Source: UBA5972 sp964480735 (GTDB taxonomy: Bacteria > Pseudomonadota > Alphaproteobacteria > Rhodobacterales > Rhodobacteraceae). From it: a stretch of 9,055 nucleotides of DNA. The DNA is taken from contig CAYZQS010000104.1 of NCBI GenBank assembly GCA_964480735.1, forward strand, positions 1 to 9,055. Reading direction: 5' to 3'. Of the stretch, positions 1 through 5,439 are shown in pieces. The notes below the pieces were generated by a model. It made no database searches. It saw nothing but the letters and a program-made list of their open reading frames with translations, and was not told where the DNA came from. The position numbers were made by a program, and so were the translations under genes. Within the stretch, counting starts at the first letter, position 1, and each line of letters starts with the position of its first letter.

Positions 1-263
1 AGAAAGTCGAGGTCATAAGCCACCAGCCCGCGCACGGCGGCCTGAACCGTGGCCCCGATGTCAAACAATTTCATGTCCAGAAATATGCGCTTGCCGTGGT
101 CTTGTTTCAGCTCATTCGCCAGCGCCAGCCCGCCGCCGGTCAGCATGCCAAGGCCGATTTTGTAAAAGCTGACGGCATCGCCAAGCTGCGTGGCCAGTTC
201 CAACCCGGCAAGGGCGTCGTGCACGTCCAGTGCGACGATCAGGCGATCGTCCGCGCTGCTCAT
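1..263 (-). CDS. pyrF: orotidine 5'-phosphate decarboxylase, N-terminal part (cut by window edge)
   Basis: Cytoplasmic enzyme that decarboxylates orotidine 5'-monophosphate to UMP, the last step of de novo pyrimidine synthesis. Reading from ATG at 263 gives 87 codons before the window ends. The protein starts MSSADDRLIVALDV (D13), continues with YKIG (K35), and reaches FLDMKLFDI at about residues 61-69. This is the family's charged catalytic network, DxKxxD, here D63, K65 and D68. The fold is a TIM barrel of about 230 residues, so roughly 60% of the gene lies outside the window. The start is supported by GGAGG (270-274) six bases upstream. The upstream gene on the same strand ends 45 bases away, so cotranscription is likely. 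The reading frame is open, with no sign of damage in the visible part. Confidence 0.95.
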   Translation of the reverse strand, partial: MSSADDRLIVALDVHDALAGLELATQLGDAVSFYKIGLGMLTGGGLALANELKQDHGKRIFLDMKLFDIGATVQAAVRGLVAYDLDF

Positions 264-267
264 ACAG

Positions 268-300
268 AGCCTCCGGCGGGGATATTTGAACCGAAAAGAA
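268..300 (+). repeat. short GC hairpin-like intergenic motif followed by ATATTTGAA
   Basis: The 45-base gap between the methyltransferase-like gene and pyrF holds, on the plus strand, CCTCCGGCGGGG followed by ATATTTGAACCGAAAAGAAG. CCTCCGGCGGG can fold on itself weakly. I remember near-identical strings (CCTCCGGCGGG, then an A/T-rich ATTTG, then an AAGA-rich tail) recurring in many Rhodobacterales intergenic regions; this is memory, not a search. Read on the minus strand, its GGAGG serves as the pyrF ribosome binding site. Confidence 0.4.
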
Positions 301-308
301 GCGGGTGT

Positions 309-1004
309 TTAGGCATAGATAACTTTCATGTCAGGATCCTCGGTACAGTACATATGGACCCAGATATAGGCGTGTTGAAACAGCGCCAGCACCAGCGCGT
401 TCCACGAGCCCGTCAGCAGGGCAATGCCCCACAGGCCAAGGAAAACCACGCCGTACATGGCGTTTGAGGTGTATTTGAAAGCGCCTTCGTTCACCAGCGG
501 CATGTTGGCGTATTCGTCGTAGAAATGATCACCGCCAAGGGCGCGGTTGATACCAAAATATTTTGCCACGGAATGGGCACCCCAGACGGCGACGGCCAAA
601 AGCAGAATGCCGCCGATAATGCGCAGGGACTGGCTGCCATCAAGCGAATTGTAGTCGGCAATTCCGGTTGCAAGCACCAACAGGGGGCGGGCGATCAGGA
701 AGGGCATGAAGATCGCGCCCCAGATTTTCAGAGCGTTGGCGCCAAGCAGCCGCGTCATAACGGCAAAATGCAGTTGGCTGCGAAAAACTATCGCCACGAT
801 AACCTGATGAATGATGACAACGAGGATCGTCAAAAGCGCCCAGTCAATCGCGTCAAAGCCCAGGAAACTGGGGCTGCCCGGGCTGTAGCGCAGCATTGAA
901 ACCGCACCCCAGGCCAACAGGATGACCAGCATGACGTGTTGTGGCTGACCTGTCAGCGCCGCTGATTTGGCGGTGTTGGCGCGGATATTTTGCAGACTGC
1001 GCAT
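309..1004 (-). CDS. small integral membrane protein, probable phospholipid (PEMT-like) or isoprenylcysteine-type methyltransferase
   Basis: A 231-residue hydrophobic protein with five or so candidate membrane segments: about 24-40, 54-74, 93-114, 127-149 and 183-217. Its C-terminal block (residues 180-231) has SNAMYGVVF, then HAYIWVHMYCTEDPDMKVIY. This resembles the C-terminal core of small membrane methyltransferases of the phosphatidylethanolamine N-methyltransferase/ICMT superfamily, where a conserved glutamate (here probably E222) helps bind S-adenosylmethionine. From that I infer SAM-dependent methylation of a membrane lipid. The substrate is unproven, and the usual RHPxY motif is not clear (SNAMY stands in its place), so a non-PE substrate is possible. 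ATG at 1004 has AAGGGG (1011-1016) six bases upstream. The gene lies 45 bases upstream of pyrF on the same strand, probably in one transcript. It is divergent from clpB. Confidence 0.72.
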   Translation of the reverse strand: MRSLQNIRANTAKSAALTGQPQHVMLVILLAWGAVSMLRYSPGSPSFLGFDAIDWALLTILVVIIHQVIVAIVFRSQLHFAVMTRLLGANALKIWGAIFMPFLIARPLLVLATGIADYNSLDGSQSLRIIGGILLLAVAVWGAHSVAKYFGINRALGGDHFYDEYANMPLVNEGAFKYTSNAMYGVVFLGLWGIALLTGSWNALVLALFQHAYIWVHMYCTEDPDMKVIYA

Positions 1005-1075
1005 GGCGTTCCCCTTAAGATGCCTGGCGCTTTATATCACAGGCTTGGACGGGTTCGATAGGTGTGATCGGGTGT

Positions 1076-1104
1076 CTTGAAAACAGCCGCGTTTATGCCC
1101 ATCT
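1076..1104 (+). promoter_or_regulatory. sigma-32 (RpoH) heat-shock promoter of clpB
   Basis: CTTGAAA at 1076-1082 matches the sigma-32 -35 element exactly. GCCCATCT at 1097-1104 matches the -10 element CCCCATNT in all but the first base. The spacer is 14 bases, within the normal range. Transcription would start near 1111, leaving an untranslated leader of about 68 bases before the clpB ATG at 1179. Heat-shock control of clpB by RpoH is well known in proteobacteria, so site and gene agree. Confidence 0.85.
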
Positions 1105-1178
1105 GATGGCTAAGGCTGACACCGCGACGCGCCACAGACGGGCGTTGCAAACGTCAAGCGCTAAGAAGGAGAGTCATC

Positions 1179-3788
1179 ATGAACTTGGAAAAGTTCACCG
1201 AACGGTCGCGCGGGTTTATACAGGCCGCCCAGACCATCGCGATGCGCGAAAGCCATCAGCGGGTATTGCCGGATCATTTGTTAAAGGCGTTGCTGGACGA
1301 TGGTGACGGGCTGGCTGCCAATCTTATTGCGGCGGCGGGCGGCGATCCTGTTGCGGTCCGTCAGGCGGTGGACGCTGCGGTTTTGAATGCACCCAAAGTG
1401 CAGGGCGGCGGTGACAATCTGTATCTGGACACCCAAACCGGCAAAGTGCTGGCAGAGGCCGAGGCGCTTGCCAAAAAGGCCGGTGACACATTTGTGCCGG
1501 TGGAGCGGATACTGACCGCACTGTGCATCACCAAATCCGGTGCGCAGAAAGCTTTGAAAGAGGGTGGTGTCACGGCGCAGGCGTTAAACAGCGCGATCAA
1601 TGACATTCGCAAGGGGCGCAATGCCGACAGCGCCACGGCGGAAGAAAGCTATGATGCGCTGAAAAAATATGCACAGGACCTGACGGCTGCGGCGCGGGAC
1701 GGCAAGATTGACCCGATCATTGGCCGGGACGAGGAAATCAGGCGCACCATGCAGGTGCTTTCTCGCCGCACCAAGAACAATCCGGTGCTGATCGGTGAAG
1801 CGGGTGTTGGCAAGACCGCCATTGCCGAAGGGCTGGCCCTGCGGATTGTCAACCGCGATGTGCCTGAAAGTCTGGAAAACAAGCGCCTGATGGCGCTGGA
1901 TATGGGGGCGCTGATCGCCGGGGCCAAGTATCGCGGCGAGTTTGAGGAGCGGCTGAAAGCCGTGCTGAATGAGGTGACGCAGGCCGCCGGTGACATCATC
2001 CTGTTTATTGACGAAATGCACACGCTTGTGGGTGCCGGTAAGGCGGACGGCGCGATGGACGCGGCCAACCTGATCAAACCGGCGCTGGCGCGGGGCGAAT
2101 TGCACTGTGTGGGCGCGACCACGCTGGATGAATACCGCAAGCACGTGGAAAAAGACGCCGCGCTGGCGCGGCGGTTTCAACCGGTGATGGTGGCAGAGCC
2201 GACGGTTGAGGACACCATTTCGATCCTGCGCGGGATCAAGGAAAAATACGAGCTGCACCACGGAATCCGGATTTCCGATGCGGCGTTGGTTGCGGCTTCT
2301 ACGTTGTCGCACCGATATATCACCGACCGGTTTTTGCCGGATAAAGCGATTGACCTGATGGACGAGGCGGCAAGTCGTTTGCGCATGGTTGTGGATAGCA
2401 AACCCGAGGAACTGGACACCATTGACCGCGAGCTGTTGCAAAAGCAGATCGAGGCGGAAGCGTTGAAAAAAGAAACCGACGTTGCCTCTAAGGACCGGCT
2501 GAACAATCTGGAAAAAGAACTGTCAGACCTGCAGGAACGCTCGTCCCAAATGACGGCCAAGTGGCAGGCAGAGCGGGACAAGCTGGCGGGGGCGCGGGAT
2601 ATCAAGGTAGCGCTTGATACCGCGCGTAATGATTTTGAAGTGGCCCGCCGCGCCGGAGACCTGGCCAAGATGGGTGAATTGCAATATGGCGTGATCCCGG
2701 ATCTGGAAAAGCGCCTGCGTGACGCGGAACAGGCCGGTGAGGACGTGATGGTGGAAGAAGCCGTGCGGCCTGAACATATCGCCGGTGTGGTGGAACGCTG
2801 GACCGGCATTCCGGTGGATAAGATGCTGGAAGGTGAACGGGAAAAACTGCTGAAAATGGAAGAGGTGCTGGCAGCAAGGGTGATTGGCCAGCGGGCTGCG
2901 GTAACGGCGGTTTCCAACGCTGTGCGGCGCGGGCGGGCCGGGCTTTCTGATCCAAACCGGCCGCAGGGGTCTTTCCTGTTTCTGGGTCCAACCGGTGTTG
3001 GCAAAACGGAACTGACCAAAGCGCTGGCAGAATTTCTGTTTGATGACGACAGCGCCATGGTGCGGGTTGATATGTCTGAATATATGGAAAAGCACTCTGT
3101 TGCGCGCTTGATCGGGGCACCGCCGGGATACGTGGGGTATGACGAGGGCGGCTCGCTGACCGAAGCCGTGCGCCGCCGCCCCTATCAGGTGGTGCTGTTT
3201 GACGAGGTGGAAAAAGCCCATCCAGAGGTGTTCAACGTTTTGCTGCAGGTGCTGGATGACGGCGTGTTGACAGACGGGCAGGGGCGGAGTGTGGATTTCA
3301 GGCAGACGCTGATTATCCTGACGTCCAACCTTGGCTCGCAGGCGTTAAGCCAATTGCCGGAAGGTGATGACGCGGCTTCAGCCAAATCTGATGTGATGGA
3401 GGCCGTTCGCGCCCATTTCCGCCCGGAGTTTCTGAACCGTTTGGACGAGATCGTGCTGTTTGATCGTTTGAGCCGGGACAATATGGACGGGATTGTGGAT
3501 ATTCAGCTGGCCATTTTGGGCAGGCGGTTGGCGGCGCGCAAGATCGAGCTGGATATTGATGATGCGGCGCAGAAATGGCTGGCCGATCAGGGCTTTGATC
3601 CGGTTTACGGCGCAAGGCCGCTAAAGCGGGTGATCCAAAAAGCGCTGCAGGATCCTCTGGCGCAGTTGCTGTTGGGTGGAAAACTGCTGGACGGCGCCGA
3701 AGTTGAAGTTTCAGCGGACGAGGCCGGGCTTGTGATCAACGGGATTGGTGGAACAGACGTGAAACCGGACGGCGTGCCGTTGCAGTAA
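1179..3788 (+). CDS. clpB: ATP-dependent protein disaggregase ClpB (Hsp104 family)
   Basis: Cytoplasmic hexameric AAA+ machine that, with DnaK/DnaJ/GrpE, pulls polypeptides out of aggregates after heat or other stress. The 869 residues are the usual ClpB length. Order of parts: Clp N-terminal domain (about 1-145); first ATPase with Walker A GEAGVGKT (206-213), pore-loop KYRGE with Y251, Walker B IILFIDE (273-279) and arginine fingers R331/R332; coiled-coil middle domain (about 405-520), which separates ClpB from ClpA and ClpC; ERWTGIPV (539-546); second ATPase with Walker A GPTGVGKT (603-610), pore loop GYVGY (Y651), Walker B VVLFDE (671-676) and sensor-2 GARPLKR (811-817). No catalytic residue is missing. 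The start fits the family (MNLEKFTERS) and has AAGGAG (1166-1171) seven bases upstream. It stands alone behind a sigma-32 promoter. No strong internal start for a short isoform was seen. Confidence 0.99.
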   Translation: MNLEKFTERSRGFIQAAQTIAMRESHQRVLPDHLLKALLDDGDGLAANLIAAAGGDPVAVRQAVDAAVLNAPKVQGGGDNLYLDTQTGKVLAEAEALAKKAGDTFVPVERILTALCITKSGAQKALKEGGVTAQALNSAINDIRKGRNADSATAEESYDALKKYAQDLTAAARDGKIDPIIGRDEEIRRTMQVLSRRTKNNPVLIGEAGVGKTAIAEGLALRIVNRDVPESLENKRLMALDMGALIAGAKYRGEFEERLKAVLNEVTQAAGDIILFIDEMHTLVGAGKADGAMDAANLIKPALARGELHCVGATTLDEYRKHVEKDAALARRFQPVMVAEPTVEDTISILRGIKEKYELHHGIRISDAALVAASTLSHRYITDRFLPDKAIDLMDEAASRLRMVVDSKPEELDTIDRELLQKQIEAEALKKETDVASKDRLNNLEKELSDLQERSSQMTAKWQAERDKLAGARDIKVALDTARNDFEVARRAGDLAKMGELQYGVIPDLEKRLRDAEQAGEDVMVEEAVRPEHIAGVVERWTGIPVDKMLEGEREKLLKMEEVLAARVIGQRAAVTAVSNAVRRGRAGLSDPNRPQGSFLFLGPTGVGKTELTKALAEFLFDDDSAMVRVDMSEYMEKHSVARLIGAPPGYVGYDEGGSLTEAVRRRPYQVVLFDEVEKAHPEVFNVLLQVLDDGVLTDGQGRSVDFRQTLIILTSNLGSQALSQLPEGDDAASAKSDVMEAVRAHFRPEFLNRLDEIVLFDRLSRDNMDGIVDIQLAILGRRLAARKIELDIDDAAQKWLADQGFDPVYGARPLKRVIQKALQDPLAQLLLGGKLLDGAEVEVSADEAGLVINGIGGTDVKPDGVPLQ

Positions 3789-3798
3789 GAAAGTCTTA

Positions 3799-3864
3799 CA
3801 CCGCCAATCGCATCATTGCTGGCCTGCTTGCCCGCGCCGCTGGCGACTTGCGGGCGTGGCGGTG
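3799..3864 (+). other. nested inverted repeat directly after clpB
   Basis: CACCGCC (3799-3805) pairs with GGCGGTG (3858-3864). Inside it, GCCCGC (3830-3835) pairs with GCGGGC (3850-3855), and a small GCC/GGC stem (3836-3838 with 3842-3844) caps the inner hairpin. It starts 11 bases past the clpB stop, so it may fold at the 3' end of the clpB mRNA. No run of T follows, so it is not a textbook intrinsic terminator; a mobile palindromic element is the alternative. Confidence 0.4.
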
Positions 3865-4065
3865 CCCTGTCTGCCCGTGAGGAATGGTGCTGGAACATTG
3901 ATGTTTTTCAGCGGGGGATGTCAGCATAGTGTAATTGTTCGGTTGCGTGATGTTTGATAGCAAATAGATTTGGACTGTAAACGATGCCTTGCGTTTTTTC
4001 TGGTGCACGGTAACACCCCGATCTGCAAAACAGCGATTGTCTTTCAGCCGCGTTCGCGGGTCCGG

Positions 4066-4079
4066 GTGATTTAAATCAA
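4066..4079. promoter_or_regulatory. FNR/FnrL-box-like palindrome, gTGATttaaATCAa
   Basis: TGATTTAAATCA (4067-4078) is a perfect 12-bp palindrome, and with its flanks it matches TTGATNNNNATCAA in 9 of 10 defined positions. It sits inside a longer imperfect inverted repeat, with CCGGG at 4062-4066 and CCCGG at 4081-4085. No convincing gene starts just downstream on either side, so the box may be accidental or left over from a lost gene. Confidence 0.3.
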
Positions 4080-4129
4080 TCCCGGTAAACAGCCCGATTG
4101 GTTATTCTTGGTACCGGATGGCCACACGC

Positions 4130-4444
4130 TTAGGGCGGCGAGCCTTTTCCGTAATACGCGCCGGTCGAAAATAGGTTGCCTTTGGACACCCGACCTTTTC
4201 GCCCGGTCGGAAACCAACCGGCGCGGGCCATCACTTCTTTGACCCATATGCCGATAATCTGCTTGTTTGTGTCGGAAATCGGTAGATCAAGAACCAAAAT
4301 GCGCCTGCCGATTGCCTGAACCGCCGGAATGCGGTGTTCGCTTAGGCAGGTCATTCTGATCATATTGTCACGGTGTTCCAGAATTGGCCGCAGGTGCGCG
4401 CCAATTTCGGAGTTCTTGAAGTTTTCCAATTTGGTATTTTTCAT
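4130..4444 (-). CDS. small hypothetical protein, 104 residues
   Basis: I do not recognise this protein. It is a basic, mostly soluble-looking 104-residue product. The first part is HLRPILEHRDNM with IRMTCLSEHRIPAVQAIGRR; a middle strand-like segment reads ILVLDLPISD; the C-terminal third is WVKEVMARAGWFPTGRKGRV and then GNLFSTGAYY. The GW...GRKGRV...GxxYxxG-like ending looks like a compact, possibly nucleic-acid-binding fold, but that is only an impression. ATG at 4444 is the first start after an in-frame stop at 4463-4465. No good Shine-Dalgarno precedes it, and the repeat array begins 13 bases upstream, so the original 5' end or promoter may have been replaced. It converges on clpB and has no same-strand partner next to it. 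No transmembrane segment or signal peptide is visible. Confidence 0.55.
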   Translation of the reverse strand: MKNTKLENFKNSEIGAHLRPILEHRDNMIRMTCLSEHRIPAVQAIGRRILVLDLPISDTNKQIIGIWVKEVMARAGWFPTGRKGRVSKGNLFSTGAYYGKGSPP

Positions 4445-4456
4445 CGAAGTCTGTGT

Positions 4457-4484
4457 GTTAGGTCACATCAAGTTAGGTAACATC
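4457..4484 (+). repeat. first pair of 13-bp elements, GTTAGGTCACATC and GTTAGGTAACATC
   Basis: The two 13-mers at 4457-4469 and 4472-4484 are separated by AA, so their starts lie 15 bases apart. Each begins with GTTA, and the second has TAAC four bases on, giving a near-palindromic GTTA-GG-TAAC core. They head repeat unit 1 and lie just upstream of the minus-strand hypothetical gene. Confidence 0.85.
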
Positions 4485-4617
4485 GGGAGCGGTTGCCTGC
4501 AAGGGGCGTTGGGGGTCCGATTAGGTGCGGGCCTAAACGAATTGACTGCAGGCTGGGACGAATGGGGATGCGAGTTGGCAAGATTAAGGGTAACCGAAGT
4601 CCGCGGCATTGGGTGTT

Positions 4618-4653
4618 CCCGGTGGCGTATTGCACCGATGCGCCAAAACCGGG
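4618..4653. repeat. hairpin unique to repeat unit 1
   Basis: CCCGG (4618-4622) pairs with CCGGG (4649-4653). Directly inside, TGGCGTAT (4623-4630) pairs with ATGCGCCA (4638-4645) through eight pairs (one G-T), with a 7-base loop and a 3-base A bulge. It lies in the ~70-base segment that unit 1 has and unit 2 lacks. That segment is bracketed by direct copies of GCATTGGGT (4606-4614 and 4677-4685). No T-tract follows. Confidence 0.6.
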
Positions 4654-4717
4654 TGCAGCGGCATGCACTTATCCGGGCATTGGGTTTACCAGCTTGTTTT
4701 CGGTATGACTTGTGGGT

Positions 4718-4745
4718 GTTAGGTAACGTCAAGTTAGGTAACATC
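4718..4745 (+). repeat. second pair of 13-bp elements, GTTAGGTAACGTC and GTTAGGTAACATC
   Basis: Copies at 4718-4730 and 4733-4745 have the same AA separation and 15-base spacing as the first pair. A further GTTAGGTAACGTC is at 4909-4921 and runs straight into the Ns, where its partner would be expected. The strict conservation of pair and spacing, against more drift in the rest of unit 1, suggests that these are the functional or most recently copied part of the repeat. Confidence 0.85.
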
Positions 4746-4921
4746 TGGGGCAGACCTCCGCATGACCTGCTTTGGATCGGAGGGGGAGCGGGTATTATCG
4801 GATTGCTGCAGGTGCGGCTGTTTCGGGGGCTGCGAGCAGACAAGAATAACGGTAACCGTAGCCTGCGGCATTGGGTTTACCAGCTTGTTTTCGGTATGAC
4901 TTGTGGGTGTTAGGTAACGTC

Positions 4922-5021
4922 NNNNNNNNNNNNNNNNNNNNNNNNNNNNNNNNNNNNNNNNNNNNNNNNNNNNNNNNNNNNNNNNNNNNNNNNNNNNNNN
5001 NNNNNNNNNNNNNNNNNNNNN
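4922..5021. other. assembly gap (100 N)
   Basis: Exactly 100 Ns inside the tandem repeat. If the array continues in register, the missing sequence should be 38 bases (the equivalent of 4731-4768) plus a whole number of 191-base units. The value 100 fits neither 38 nor 229, so this is a placeholder of unknown true length. Copy number is therefore undetermined. Confidence 0.98.
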
Positions 5022-5076
5022 GCTTTGGATCGGAGGGGGAGCGGGTATTATCGGATTGCTGCAGGTGCGGCTGTTT

Positions 5077-5312
5077 AGGAGCAGAGATTTGGAAACAGCG
5101 TGATCGCGCACTCCTATTTGCCTGCCACCCAATTCTCCTGATTTCAACCCTGTCGAAAAGCCTTTTCACAGATCAAGGAGGATCTTAAAAAGACTGCCGC
5201 TCGGACAAAAGAGGCACTGGAAACCGCAGTCGCGTAGGCCATCGATACCGTGACCCCACAAAATGCTATCAATTGCCTCCCGGACTGCGGGCATCAGAGC
5301 GATACAGAATAA
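5077..5312 (+). pseudogene. IS630-family transposase, C-terminal remnant with frameshifts and a stop
   Basis: Reading across frames gives GAEIWK...RDRALLF (from 5078), LPA (5118-5126), SPDFNPVEK (5134-5160), then AFSQIKEDLKKTAARTKEAL continuing to CGHQSDTE and TAA at 5310-5312. This is the C-terminal end of an IS630/Tc1-like DDE transposase: the LPxYSPDxNPxE block carries the final acidic catalytic residue, followed by the helical K/R-rich tail. The frame changes between RDRALLF and LPA, between LPA and SPDF, and after VEK, where one A of an A-run seems lost. An in-frame TAG interrupts the tail at 5235-5237. The N-terminal DDE residues are absent. The similarity starts exactly where the repeat identity ends (5076/5077), so the array replaced the rest of the element. 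It cannot make an active enzyme. No clear terminal inverted repeat was identified. Confidence 0.78.
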
Positions 5313-5315
5313 TCG

Positions 5316-5405
5316 GAATCTGCTCCAGTGGTTTCGCAGGATTGGGGGTTTGACGAGATGATCGTCTCAGATCCTGCCGGAAACCGTCTGGTGTTTTGCA
5401 CTTAA
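5316..5405 (+). pseudogene. C-terminal fragment of a VOC (glyoxalase/bleomycin-resistance-like) protein
   Basis: Following the transposase stop in the same frame, the DNA encodes about 29 residues ending WGFDEMIVSDPAGNRLVFCT and a TAA at 5403-5405. The string xxVxDPxGNRLxF is the hallmark last strand of VOC-fold proteins such as glyoxalase I and bleomycin-resistance-like proteins, with the acidic metal ligand or its equivalent normally nearby. A full VOC protein has about 120-150 residues, so only the tail is left and no start codon of its own is evident. I infer that the transposon or repeat events removed the upstream part. The short length leaves room for chance, but the DPxGNR match with a stop in the right place is suggestive. 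Confidence 0.5.
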
Positions 5406-5439
5406 ACCCTAGACCAAAGCCTGACACCACCAAACCGGT

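Larger units (their letters stand above)
3789..4129. other. 341-base stretch without a convincing gene
   Basis: This lies between the clpB stop and the 3' end of the small minus-strand gene. It contains the inverted repeat right behind clpB (3799-3864), a locally AT-richer part (about 3900-4010), and a 12-bp palindrome (4067-4078). A minus-strand frame of 70 codons (3796-4008) exists, but its composition is arginine/alanine/proline-rich at one end and unlike a known family, and it overlaps the inverted repeat. I do not call it a gene. No clear U-tract terminator was found. Confidence 0.6.
4457..5076. repeat. tandem repeat array, ~191-bp unit with paired 13-bp elements, interrupted by an assembly gap
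   Basis: Unit 2 runs from 4718 to 4908, and its head recurs at 4909-4921 (period 191). The 55 bases 4676-4730 equal 4867-4921. After the Ns, 5022-5076 repeats 4769-4823 exactly. Unit 1 (4457-4717, 261 bases) is a diverged relative: it shares the paired 13-mers, CTGCAGG, the stretch around GGTAACCG, and GGCATTGGGT in the same order, plus about 70 extra bases. The array therefore contains an old unit and at least two nearly identical younger ones. Frames run through it on both strands, but none has a recognisable protein, so I treat it as non-coding. It may be a terminal-repeat relic of a transposon or a binding-site array. I do not recognise the family. Confidence 0.9.

Noticed and set aside
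2177..3058. Long minus-strand frame inside clpB
   Set aside because: Serine/arginine-rich antisense shadow of a GC-rich gene whose plus-strand product is unmistakable.
3796..4008. Minus-strand frame of 70 codons after clpB
   Set aside because: It covers the inverted repeat at the clpB 3' end, has no recognised domain, and its composition looks non-coding.
4019..4085. Possible tRNA or structured RNA (GTTCG-like loop near 4051)
   Set aside because: No acceptor/anticodon stem arrangement can be drawn, and the pairing is limited to the palindrome at 4062-4085.
4463..4843. Minus-strand frame of 126 codons across the array
   Set aside because: Proline-, asparagine- and arginine-rich low-complexity product with no ribosome binding site or family resemblance; similar frames arise simply because the repeats lack stops.
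4329..4913. Plus-strand frame of 194 codons across the array
   Set aside because: It starts inside the antisense of the small minus-strand gene, its internal repeats follow from the DNA repeats, and no family is recognisable.
4457..4921. GTTAGGT resembles the integron attC core GTTRRRY
   Set aside because: The copies are direct, tandem and paired 15 bp apart. No matching inverse core (RYYYAAC) with the required spacing is present, and there is no cassette gene or integrase.
4457..5076. CRISPR array
   Set aside because: The 13-mers come in pairs with a 2-base gap, and the ~150-base intervals between pairs are themselves repeated, unlike unique 30-40-base spacers.
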